IMG/VR virus record: IMGVR_UViG_3300020463_000118
Location: 1 to 25,456 of that record
Direction: 5' to 3' (one strand)
DNA: 25,456 nucleotides
Source: a virus
Shown piece by piece: positions 16,878 to 22,935 of this stretch. The notes beneath the pieces are model-generated. The model made no database searches, was not told the DNA's origin, and saw nothing but the letters and a program-made list of their open reading frames with translations. The position numbers and the translations under genes are program-made. Position 1 is the stretch's first letter. The number at the start of each line of letters is the position of its first letter.

Positions 16878-18211
16878 CGTTCTGCTTCTAATTTTGCAAC
16901 TTGCATTAACACTTTATGTTTTTCTCCAACAAAAGTATGTCTTAATTCTAAGATTAAATGTTTTCCAGATTTTTTCTTATCAAGTAAATCATCTTCACTT
17001 GATTGATTTCCAACTTCTATGTTTGAGTTTACTACTTTTAAGTTTACCGTATCCCCAACTGTTGCTTTACCTAAAAAGAATGCAGTGCCTGGAACTGCAA
17101 CACTCATAGTATTCTTTAATAAAAGATTTTTTATAACACTTGACTCTAATTTTTTCGTAAGTAATGATTTATCAAACTCATCATGATAAGATTTATAGTC
17201 ACCATATGTTCCCGTAGAAACTACCGAGTGAATATTCATTGCATCAAAAAGTGCAAGAGGTTTATTTTTTAATAAAAATTCATCATCATAAACATTTTGT
17301 TTGGTCATATCAATTACTTCTGCGTTAGATAAATTAGTTAAAGTCTCCAATACATCAAAATGTCTTCTTTCTATTTGTCCAGTATTTAAATTTGTTGTTT
17401 CTTGATTTGCACCAATATTACCATTCCTTAATAATCTGAGTAAATTACCAGACTCGCCAGGAAATATAGTAGAGATTGTGAATCCTTGTTCCAACTCACT
17501 TAATCCTTCTGCGACATTAGTATTTGCGGGATTATAGGTATAAGGTAAACTTTGATTCCAAGGTTCTTGAGTATACATAGTATCTAGATTACCGAATCTT
17601 AAATTATCATCATGTAAAGACGCCCATAGAAAAAAAGGTGAACCAGTATTCGTAGTCGCACGACTCATTAACCATTTAATTGCTTTTATAGGATTTAAGT
17701 TAGGAATAATAACTCGCATTGCAGTTTGTATTGAATCAATTCCACCCGTATATGATGCGTCAACACTTTTTTTTAATTGTGATAATGCAATATTTGAAAC
17801 CATCTGACTAATTGTTCCTCGGTAAGAGTTTCTTAATTTTTCTGCAGATGAAATAAATGCATGTTCTTCAAGTAAACTAAAAGTATAAACTGATTGTTTA
17901 TCTCCTGCTCTGTCTTCGGTTTCAATACCAGTCATAATAAAAGTTTTATCCATAAGGGGTTCTGCATTAACAGTTGCACCCGATAGTTCTAATCTTAATC
18001 TTTCGTTTCCTTGAAAATTTACTTCATCATATAATGCTTTGTCATCTACTACAGTAATATTACCAGTTAATGCAAGATTGTAAATACTTTCATATATGTT
18101 TATTTCAACGATTTGATTTTTTATATCAAAAAAAGTAGTTTCAAATCCACCAATCCTATCTGCGGTAAATGAAGCTTTTGTTATTTGAAACTGACTAGGT
18201 TGTTGTGACAT
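16874..18211 (-). CDS. 27: Baseplate hub protein gp27-like
   Basis: This 445-aa protein (T4 gp27 is 391 aa) lies immediately upstream of the OB-fold gp5 half and overlaps it by 4 nt, the position of the hub that forms the trimeric adaptor between tube and spike. The N-terminal half has the beta-rich hub pattern (VEINIYESIYNLALTGNITV, then a GNERLRLELSG strand). The middle has NLNPIKAIKWLMSRA followed by SPFFLWASLHDDNLRFG, a 'P-x-x-A-I-x-W-L ... F-F-x-(W/F)' signature of gp27/gpD-like hubs. T4 gp27 diverges strongly, so identification rests on this pattern, size and gene order. It is followed by a C-terminal domain containing LLLKNTMSVAVPGTAFFLG and GDTVNLKV. Confidence 0.82.
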   Translation of the reverse strand: MSQQPSQFQITKASFTADRIGGFETTFFDIKNQIVEINIYESIYNLALTGNITVVDDKALYDEVNFQGNERLRLELSGATVNAEPLMDKTFIMTGIETEDRAGDKQSVYTFSLLEEHAFISSAEKLRNSYRGTISQMVSNIALSQLKKSVDASYTGGIDSIQTAMRVIIPNLNPIKAIKWLMSRATTNTGSPFFLWASLHDDNLRFGNLDTMYTQEPWNQSLPYTYNPANTNVAEGLSELEQGFTISTIFPGESGNLLRLLRNGNIGANQETTNLNTGQIERRHFDVLETLTNLSNAEVIDMTKQNVYDDEFLLKNKPLALFDAMNIHSVVSTGTYGDYKSYHDEFDKSLLTKKLESSVIKNLLLKNTMSVAVPGTAFFLGKATVGDTVNLKVVNSNIEVGNQSSEDDLLDKKKSGKHLILELRHTFVGEKHKVLMQVAKLEAER

Positions 18212-18215
18212 ATCA

Positions 18216-18974
18216 TTATGAATTAGTTTGTGTTAAGAATTTTTGAAATTCTGACACAACCGAAACTATATTATCTGGATTAATTACTACCATTTCTCTT
18301 AACTCATCGTTTCTACTTTCGAGTCTATCACGATAAGTTATAGGAGTTAAACTTGCACCTGGCCCACTAAATGGGTCAATATCTACTGATAAACCATTAT
18401 CTTCATAATGATGTACCGCATTGTATTGTTCAGTTTCACTAGTTATTGTAAGAGTTCGGGTCGGACTACCCGTTGCACCAGTATCTACATAAGATATAGT
18501 TTCTCCCCCAGTAAATTTAGTACCCGTTGTTAATTCTACAAATAGTTGTCCTAAATCTAAATTTCTTTTTACAATTTTACCAATTGAACTTGAAGATTGT
18601 CCTTCAATTATCTGACCCACTGGAAACAATGCACCTATTTCAGATGTTGTTGTTAAAACACGATTCGGATATTTTGATTTTACTTGAGTAAGTATTTCTT
18701 CATTGTTTAGTGGCCATCCACTTAGTTTCAAATGGTCATTCATTAGATAAAATGTCCAGTAGTAATCCATAGTACCATAAAGTTTATGCGATACTATATC
18801 AGGTCTATCTCCAGATAATATTTGATATTTTTCAGTAAAAGAAATGTTATTTTTTATCTGGTCAATTAAATCTACATATTGAGTTAAATCTTTAAATAAA
18901 TCATAGTTATCAGTATTATCACCAAACTTATATTCAGTATATTGAAAATTTTTAAAGTAATTACCAGATGCCAT
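18216..18974 (-). CDS. 53: Baseplate wedge protein gp53
   Basis: This 252-aa protein (T4 gp53 is 196 aa) holds the wedge arms together around the core. Residues 57-82 (RPDIVSHKLYGTMDYYWTFY, then LMNDHL) match T4 gp53 RPEELANAIYGNPQLYWVLL and MCNDNY, and the N-terminus (YFKNFQYTEY) also fits. Residues 117-172 (QIIEGQSSSSIGKIV ... FTGGETISY) are an insertion absent from T4. It resembles beta modules in gp8 and the 1713-aa protein here. The C-terminal part (AVHHYEDNGLSVDIDPFSGP) resumes the family pattern, ending in an Asn/Asp-rich helix. The start codon overlaps the gp48 stop by 1 nt (TAATG), consistent with translational coupling. Confidence 0.9.
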   Translation of the reverse strand: MASGNYFKNFQYTEYKFGDNTDNYDLFKDLTQYVDLIDQIKNNISFTEKYQILSGDRPDIVSHKLYGTMDYYWTFYLMNDHLKLSGWPLNNEEILTQVKSKYPNRVLTTTSEIGALFPVGQIIEGQSSSSIGKIVKRNLDLGQLFVELTTGTKFTGGETISYVDTGATGSPTRTLTITSETEQYNAVHHYEDNGLSVDIDPFSGPGASLTPITYRDRLESRNDELREMVVINPDNIVSVVSEFQKFLTQTNS

Positions 18975-20131
18975 TAGTATCCCCCGTCCATATCTATTTC
19001 TTCTCTTGTTAAGGTTCTTGTCTCAGTAAATGCAAGTGACATATCTATTTCAGTAAAGTGGGGGTCATCACCACCGTGCATTATCTGATTAGTTGGATTA
19101 TATACCACACTTACATCCCTTAAATAACAAGGAAGTATTCTAGTATCTGTAATTGGTTGATTGTTATACATTGGAGTTAAAACAAATTTTCTTGGAAATT
19201 TATAACCTATCGCAACTTTAGTATCTCCAACATCAACAGTTATTGACTCAGGATATAGTTCGGTTCTAAAAAACTTAACTATTTTTCTGACCTCATCTGC
19301 TTCTTGTTTAGATTTTGCAATAAATTTAAATTGAAATGCAAATTCACGAATTGCAACACTTTTAAATAATGAACGAGTGTTTGGGTTTAGGGTCACACCA
19401 GCGGCTTGTCTTGCAGCTGCTTTAACTCCTTCTCCAAGAACTTTATTAGTGACATTTAATTGTAATGCAGCTAAAGTTCCAAGGTCTGAACCACTTTTAA
19501 ATACAGATGCAAGTGTACCACCCGCTCCTTCCATTATACCTGTTAAAATACCTCTATCTGGTTGATTTAAACCACCTTCAGCAGCTGCACCTAATGTTCC
19601 TAAGTCAGTATTTTCGTATGAAACATTATCTCTAAAGTTAAGTGCCATTGGTAAATATATTGATACCTTCTGGTCTAAAGTTGGGGGTATAGTAATTTCT
19701 CCATCGAAGTTAGGCCCTAATTTCTGTGTTTGGTCATCATAACCACCACCTTCGAGAAAACTTATTCTATCAGAAACTTCACTTATAACTTCGTCTTGGA
19801 AGGCCATTATACGTCTACCCTGTGCTTGATAATCTTGTGAACTTATACCCTTAAGTTCTATTTCTCCTGCCCGTTCAGCTGCAAGCTTAGTTTTTACTCT
19901 TTCTTTAGAAGCATTAATTCCTTCTATACCATCTTGATGTGACTTGATTGTTGCTTGTCGGGTTGCATCTTGAACTAATTTATTGTCAGATTCTTCTTCT
20001 AGTAGTTCGAAAACTAACCTACCTTTGTAGTCAGTATCATCTAAAGGATATTTTAAATCCAATCGTTTTAATGCACCAGCGTCTCTACTGCCTTTTCTAG
20101 GGGGTTCAAATTTCTTTGCTTTATCAACCAT
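18974..20131 (-). CDS. 48: Baseplate tail-tube cap protein gp48 (gp48/gp54 family)
   Basis: This 385-aa protein (T4 gp48 is 364 aa) is the first gene of the minus-strand baseplate operon. The diagnostic part is the C-terminal tube-like domain, residues 249-385: NPNTRSLFKSVAIREFAFQF, KFIAKSKQEADEVRKIVKFF, RTELYP, and later RILPCYLRDVSVVYNP. This is the 'R-x-F-x-F-x-F-x-(P/A)-x-x-x-x-E' followed by 'I-I-x-F-F' signature of gp48 and gp54. Residues 1-150 are charged and helical, and 180-245 are Gly/Ala-rich. It should join the baseplate hub to the tail tube. AGGA at 20138-20141 (minus strand), 6 nt from the ATG, and a late promoter at 20162-20169 explain its expression. Confidence 0.87.
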   Translation of the reverse strand: MVDKAKKFEPPRKGSRDAGALKRLDLKYPLDDTDYKGRLVFELLEEESDNKLVQDATRQATIKSHQDGIEGINASKERVKTKLAAERAGEIELKGISSQDYQAQGRRIMAFQDEVISEVSDRISFLEGGGYDDQTQKLGPNFDGEITIPPTLDQKVSIYLPMALNFRDNVSYENTDLGTLGAAAEGGLNQPDRGILTGIMEGAGGTLASVFKSGSDLGTLAALQLNVTNKVLGEGVKAAARQAAGVTLNPNTRSLFKSVAIREFAFQFKFIAKSKQEADEVRKIVKFFRTELYPESITVDVGDTKVAIGYKFPRKFVLTPMYNNQPITDTRILPCYLRDVSVVYNPTNQIMHGGDDPHFTEIDMSLAFTETRTLTREEIDMDGGY

Positions 20132-20142
20132 GTATTTTCCTA

Positions 20143-20149
20143 CTAAATA
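20143..20149 (+). promoter_or_regulatory. Variant late promoter candidate for gp4 (CTAAATA)
   Basis: CTAAATAG lies in the divergent gap, 25 nt before the gp4 ATG. The same CTAAATAG string precedes gp26 at 21996. The only perfect TATAAATA in this gap points the other way, so this is the best candidate for forward transcription. It departs from the T4 consensus, so confidence is limited. Confidence 0.4.
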
Positions 20150-20161
20150 GTTCTTATGTTC

Positions 20162-20169
20162 TATTTATA
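20162..20169 (-). promoter_or_regulatory. Late promoter of the minus-strand baseplate operon
   Basis: GTATAAATAG on the minus strand lies 30 nt upstream of the gp48 ATG. T4 spacing would put the start near 20156, leaving a 25-nt leader with an AGGA ribosome-binding site. It should drive gp48 and the roughly 20 kb of co-directional baseplate genes, helped by internal promoters at 11276 and 7921. Confidence 0.8.
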
Positions 20170-20174
20170 CACAA

Positions 20175-20657
20175 ATGAAGACATACAAAGGAAGATATAA
20201 AGTAAAAAATATAAAAAAGTATAAAGGTGACTACACAACAGTCATCTTTCGTTCTCTATGGGAACGTAATTGTTTCCGTTGGTGCGATGATAATCCAAAG
20301 GTACAATCGTGGAGTTCCGAAGAAGTTGTTGTTCCGTATTTTTATGAAGTAGACAAAAGATATCATCGATATTTTCTTGATTTGAAAATAACATTTAAAG
20401 AAGGTAATACTATCTTAGTAGAGATAAAACCTGACTCTCAGACTAAACCACCTAGAAAGGGAAGTAGAAAAACTAAGACCTTTATAAACGAGGCTGCAAC
20501 CTATGTTAAGAATATGAATAAATGGGATGCAGCTAATGAGTTTGCAAAGGACAATGGATATGAGTTTCAAATCTGGACGGAAAAAACTTTAGAGTCTATG
20601 GGTATTCTACCAAAATCTATGAAACCCTTAAAACCTTTTACAAAAAGAAAAAAATAA
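20175..20657 (+). CDS. 4: Head completion protein gp4, PD-(D/E)xK/TnsA-like fold
   Basis: This 160-aa protein (T4 gp4 is about 150 aa) is needed to finish DNA-filled heads before tail joining. Its recognisable stretches are IFRSLWERNCFRWCDDNPKV, QSWSSEEVVVPY, HRYFLDL and LVEIKPDSQTKPP, the conserved gp4 pattern. Candidate nuclease residues are E30 (LWER), D69 (FLDL), and E83 and K85 (VEIKP), the E-D-ExK arrangement of TnsA-like PD-(D/E)xK enzymes. The C-terminus is strongly basic (PFTKRKK). It is the first plus-strand gene, divergent from gp48. In T4, gene 4 lies co-directional with and beside gene 53, so this block has been inverted relative to T4. No clear Shine-Dalgarno sequence precedes the ATG. 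Confidence 0.9.
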   Translation: MKTYKGRYKVKNIKKYKGDYTTVIFRSLWERNCFRWCDDNPKVQSWSSEEVVVPYFYEVDKRYHRYFLDLKITFKEGNTILVEIKPDSQTKPPRKGSRKTKTFINEAATYVKNMNKWDAANEFAKDNGYEFQIWTEKTLESMGILPKSMKPLKPFTKRKK

Positions 20658-20658
20658 G

Positions 20659-20666
20659 TATAAATA
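20659..20666 (+). promoter_or_regulatory. Late promoter abutting the start of the 195-aa gene
   Basis: TATAAATA is followed by GAAGT and then ATG (20672), all within the 14-nt gap after gp4. AGTATAAATAGAAGTATG is identical to the gp25 and tape-measure starts. Late-promoter geometry puts +1 on the A of the ATG. Confidence 0.72.
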
Positions 20667-20671
20667 GAAGT

Positions 20672-21259
20672 ATGTCAAATATATTCCAGAAGTTAGAACT
20701 TGCGGCTTTTAGAAATCAGATTACTCCAAGAACAGCTGAGAGTAGAGCATGGTTTATGGATAAAGCAAAGACTATGCGTGGTATTAATCGTGAAAACTTA
20801 ATGCAAGAAGACCCATTAACAAGAAGTAGTCGTAGAATTATAGGTTCTATGCAAATGTTTTACTATGACCCAAAACATAAAGAAACTCTACCTTATTACG
20901 ATAGGTTTCCATTATCAATTATAATCAAACCCGCAAAAGGTGGTTTTCTTGGAATGAACTTACACTACTTACCACCAATACTTCGTGCTCAGTTCCTTGA
21001 TGCACTAATGGATAATGTGACAAGTACAAAGAGTGATGACGCAAAATTTAAAATAACTACAAGATTACTTGCGGGAACAAGTTCTTTAGAATTTTATAAA
21101 CCTTGTATTAAACACTATTTGACTGCACATGTAAAAAGTAAGTTTGCAGAAGTAAAAGCACCTGAATGGGAGATTGCAACCTTTTTACCAACCGCAATAT
21201 TTGAAAAAGCATCGAAACAGAAAATATACTCAGACAGTAGGAAAAAAATAAATGGCTAG
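20672..21259 (+). CDS. Conserved T4-like phage protein of unknown function, 195 aa
   Basis: This 195-aa protein has a conspicuous block MQMFYYDPKHKETLPYYDRF, PLSIII and GGFLGMNLHYLPPILRAQFL (residues about 61-112). I recognise this pattern ('Y-D-P-K ... LPYYDRFPL ... GFLGLNLHYLPP') as recurring in marine T4-like phages without an assigned function. The N-terminus is helical and charged. The C-terminal part (HYLTAHVKSKFAEVKAPEWE) is also helical. There is no membrane segment or catalytic motif. It lies between gp4 and the tube-like protein and overlaps the latter by 8 nt. T4 genes 3, 2 and 4 are neighbours, so a neck or DNA-end-protection role is possible by position, but I see no sequence support for it. 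Confidence 0.7.
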   Translation: MSNIFQKLELAAFRNQITPRTAESRAWFMDKAKTMRGINRENLMQEDPLTRSSRRIIGSMQMFYYDPKHKETLPYYDRFPLSIIIKPAKGGFLGMNLHYLPPILRAQFLDALMDNVTSTKSDDAKFKITTRLLAGTSSLEFYKPCIKHYLTAHVKSKFAEVKAPEWEIATFLPTAIFEKASKQKIYSDSRKKING

Positions 21260-21995
21260 AATAGACGATTTAAAATCAGAAATAACGGGTGGTGATGGTC
21301 TTGCACTTGCAAACCGATTTAGAGTATTTTTACCACCAGTAGGTGGTGCGTCCGCAAGAAGTTTAGATTTACTTTGTAAAAGTGTTACTTTGCCTGGAAA
21401 ACAAATAATGTCTACAGATTATCCACTCGGTGCAACAAATAGAAAAATTGCAAATGGACATGCATTTGCAGATGTCTCTATGACCTTTATTGGACTGAAT
21501 GACTTTAAAGCAAGAAAATATTTTGATACATGGCAAGCAGCTGCATTGAATCCTAGTAGTTTAGAATTAGGATATTACAAAGAATATACCAAACCAGTAG
21601 TGATACAACAGTTAGAAAAGAATGCAAAATCTCCACTATTTGGGCCAGAAAGTATATTTGACCAAAAATTACCAAGTCCAATTGCAGAAAAATTACCAAG
21701 TGTTGGCCCAATAGATTTTCAAAATGGTACTTTTGATTTAGGTTTAGTTGGACGACAAGATTTAACAACTTTAGCAGAAGGTGTAAACTATTCTGTAAGA
21801 CTTAATGAAGCATACCCCACTACTTTGAATGAAATACCTTTATCAAACGAACAAGATGGTTTAGTTGAAATAACCGTCCAACTGTCATATAAAGACTTTA
21901 CTATAGTTGAAGGTAATATAAAAGATAAACTATTAGATAAAGTTATGGAGAAGACTGGATTAAATGATATATTTCCAGACTCACTTAGTTTCTGA
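21252..21995 (+). CDS. Tail-tube-fold protein (gp19/gp54-like, probable tube initiator)
   Basis: This 247-aa protein follows the tail-tube pattern. ANRFRVFLPP (about residues 20-29) is the first strand, LLCKSVTLPGKQIMSTDYPL (40-59) is the C-x-x-x-x-(L/I)-P-G loop, and VSMTFIGLNDFKARKYFDTW (about 75-94) is the helix-bearing segment. T4 gp19 is 163 aa, and T4 gp54 (320 aa) is the tube-like initiator on gp48. The intermediate length and the place among baseplate and tape-measure genes favour a gp54-type role. A major tube protein would be expected beside the sheath gene gp18, which is not here. Residues about 130-170 are a Pro-rich insertion. The gene overlaps the preceding one by 8 nt. Confidence 0.72.
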   Translation: MARIDDLKSEITGGDGLALANRFRVFLPPVGGASARSLDLLCKSVTLPGKQIMSTDYPLGATNRKIANGHAFADVSMTFIGLNDFKARKYFDTWQAAALNPSSLELGYYKEYTKPVVIQQLEKNAKSPLFGPESIFDQKLPSPIAEKLPSVGPIDFQNGTFDLGLVGRQDLTTLAEGVNYSVRLNEAYPTTLNEIPLSNEQDGLVEITVQLSYKDFTIVEGNIKDKLLDKVMEKTGLNDIFPDSLSF

Positions 21996-22022
21996 CTAAA
22001 TAGAATTACATTATAATAGGAG
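21996..22022 (+). promoter_or_regulatory. Variant late promoter (CTAAATA) and strong RBS before gp26
   Basis: CTAAATAG begins right after the tube-like gene's TGA (CTAAATA at 21996-22002), the same string found before gp4. AGGAG at 22018-22022 lies 7 nt before the gp26 ATG and is the best Shine-Dalgarno sequence in the plus-strand block. The RBS is clear; the promoter reading is tentative. Confidence 0.5.
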
Positions 22023-22029
22023 TAATATT

Positions 22030-22743
22030 ATGAATAATGTTTTACCAAAGATAAATGCGACACCTTCGCACGAGTTGACAATCCCGTCAACTGGACAAAA
22101 AATAAATTTTCGTCCATATCTTGTAAAAGAAGAGAAGATACTTCTTCTTGCATTTGAGTCTAATGACAATAAAACTGCAATGAAAGCAATGGTTGATACC
22201 ATTCTTGCATGTATTTCAGAACCTTTAGACCCTTCCAAACTTGCAACCTTTGATATCGAATACATGTTTACTCAAATTAGAAGTAAATCTGTAGGTGAAT
22301 CTGCAAAGGTAAATGTAAAATGTGAAGAGTGTGATACTGAAAACGAAATAGCAGTAGACTTAGGTACTGCAGAAGTTGAAATGCCCGAAGACATTGTCAA
22401 AAGAGTTGAAATAACAAAAGAAGTTTCAGTAGAACTTAAATTTCCTTCTTATGAAGTACTTTATGACATGAAAGAAGGTTTGACTGAAACTGCAATGACT
22501 TATGATATTGTAAACAGTTGTATCGATGCAGTTGTGACAGAAGATGAAAGAATTGATGTCGCAGATGTTGGAAAAGAAGAGTTGAATACTTTTATTGAGT
22601 CTATGAATGGAGAACAGTTTAAAAGAATAACTGATTTTGTTCAACAGATGCCAATATTAAGAAAAAATATACAATTTAAATGCAAAAATTGTGGTCACGA
22701 AAACGATAGAGATTTACAAGGTATTACTGATTTTTTTTCTTAA
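22030..22743 (+). CDS. 26: Baseplate hub assembly protein gp26 / tail-assembly chaperone
   Basis: This 237-aa protein (T4 gp26 is 208 aa) matches the T4 baseplate gp26 family. It has ELTIPSTGQKINFRPYLVKE followed by EKILLLAFES (residues 15-44), the usual 'LPSTG ... RPF-x-V-x-E-E-K-x-L-L-x-A-x-E-S' pattern. Two CxxC pairs (C98/C101 in CEECDTE and C218/C221 in CKNCGHEN) should form a zinc ribbon. The frame ends GAT TTT TTT TCT TAA. A T_TTT_TTT heptamer just before the stop allows a -1 shift into a 64-codon open frame, giving a 300-aa product. Its place between a tube-fold gene and a tape-measure-like gene is that of gpG/gpGT-type chaperones. Confidence 0.9.
   Translation: MNNVLPKINATPSHELTIPSTGQKINFRPYLVKEEKILLLAFESNDNKTAMKAMVDTILACISEPLDPSKLATFDIEYMFTQIRSKSVGESAKVNVKCEECDTENEIAVDLGTAEVEMPEDIVKRVEITKEVSVELKFPSYEVLYDMKEGLTETAMTYDIVNSCIDAVVTEDERIDVADVGKEELNTFIESMNGEQFKRITDFVQQMPILRKNIQFKCKNCGHENDRDLQGITDFFS
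22731..22737 (+). promoter_or_regulatory. Candidate -1 ribosomal frameshift site (T TTT TTT)
   Basis: The run of eight T at 22731-22738 contains X_XXY_YYZ in register with gp26: T | TTT (22732-22734) | TTT (22735-22737). A one-base slip back makes the next codon TTC (22737-22739) and bypasses the TAA at 22741. P2 gene E uses a related T-rich slippery site for its E+E' product. I did not find a strong stem just downstream. Confidence 0.65.
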
Positions 22744-22931
22744 ACCTTTCGCATGATAGTTTAGTTAATTATTATCAAACAAACTTTGCATTGATGCAGA
22801 ATTATCAATATAGTTTGACTGAACTAGAGAATATGATACCGTGGGAAAGGGAAATATACATCACTTTATTACTCGAATGGGTAAAAAAACGAGAAGAAGA
22901 ACAAAAAGCAAACGAATCTAAGTATAAATAG
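22737..22931 (+). CDS. -1-frame extension of gp26 (gpT/E'-like domain)
   Basis: The -1 frame is open from the T-run to TAG at 22929-22931, adding 64 residues to the first 236 of gp26. The translated extension includes LSHDSLVNYYQTNFALMQNY, QYSLTELENMIPWEREIYIT and LLLEWVKKREEEQ. This helical, charged 'L-x-x-(L/I)-x-x-(M/L)-(I/P)-x-x-E-R-E-x-x' style is typical of frameshift-encoded tail-assembly chaperone C-termini. No ATG with a ribosome-binding site lies near its beginning. The first in-frame ATG (22794) would give only 45 aa and has no good RBS. It could alternatively be a stand-alone gp51-like gene. The frame fills a gap of about 190 nt that would otherwise be empty in a very compact genome. 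Confidence 0.72.
   Translation, partial: FLNLSHDSLVNYYQTNFALMQNYQYSLTELENMIPWEREIYITLLLEWVKKREEEQKANESKYK
22923..22930 (+). promoter_or_regulatory. Late promoter abutting the tape-measure start codon
   Basis: TATAAATA, GAAGT and then ATG (22936) form the third copy of AGTATAAATAGAAGTATG. The stop of the -1 gp26 extension (TAG, 22929-22931) is embedded in the motif. Late-promoter spacing again puts +1 on the A of the ATG. Confidence 0.72.
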
Positions 22932-22935
22932 AAGT

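Noticed and set aside
22794-22931. Stand-alone 45-aa gene starting at ATG 22794
   Set aside because: There is no usable RBS, and it would discard the well-formed upstream part of the frame. The in-register slippery heptamer explains the whole frame better, though it remains an alternative.
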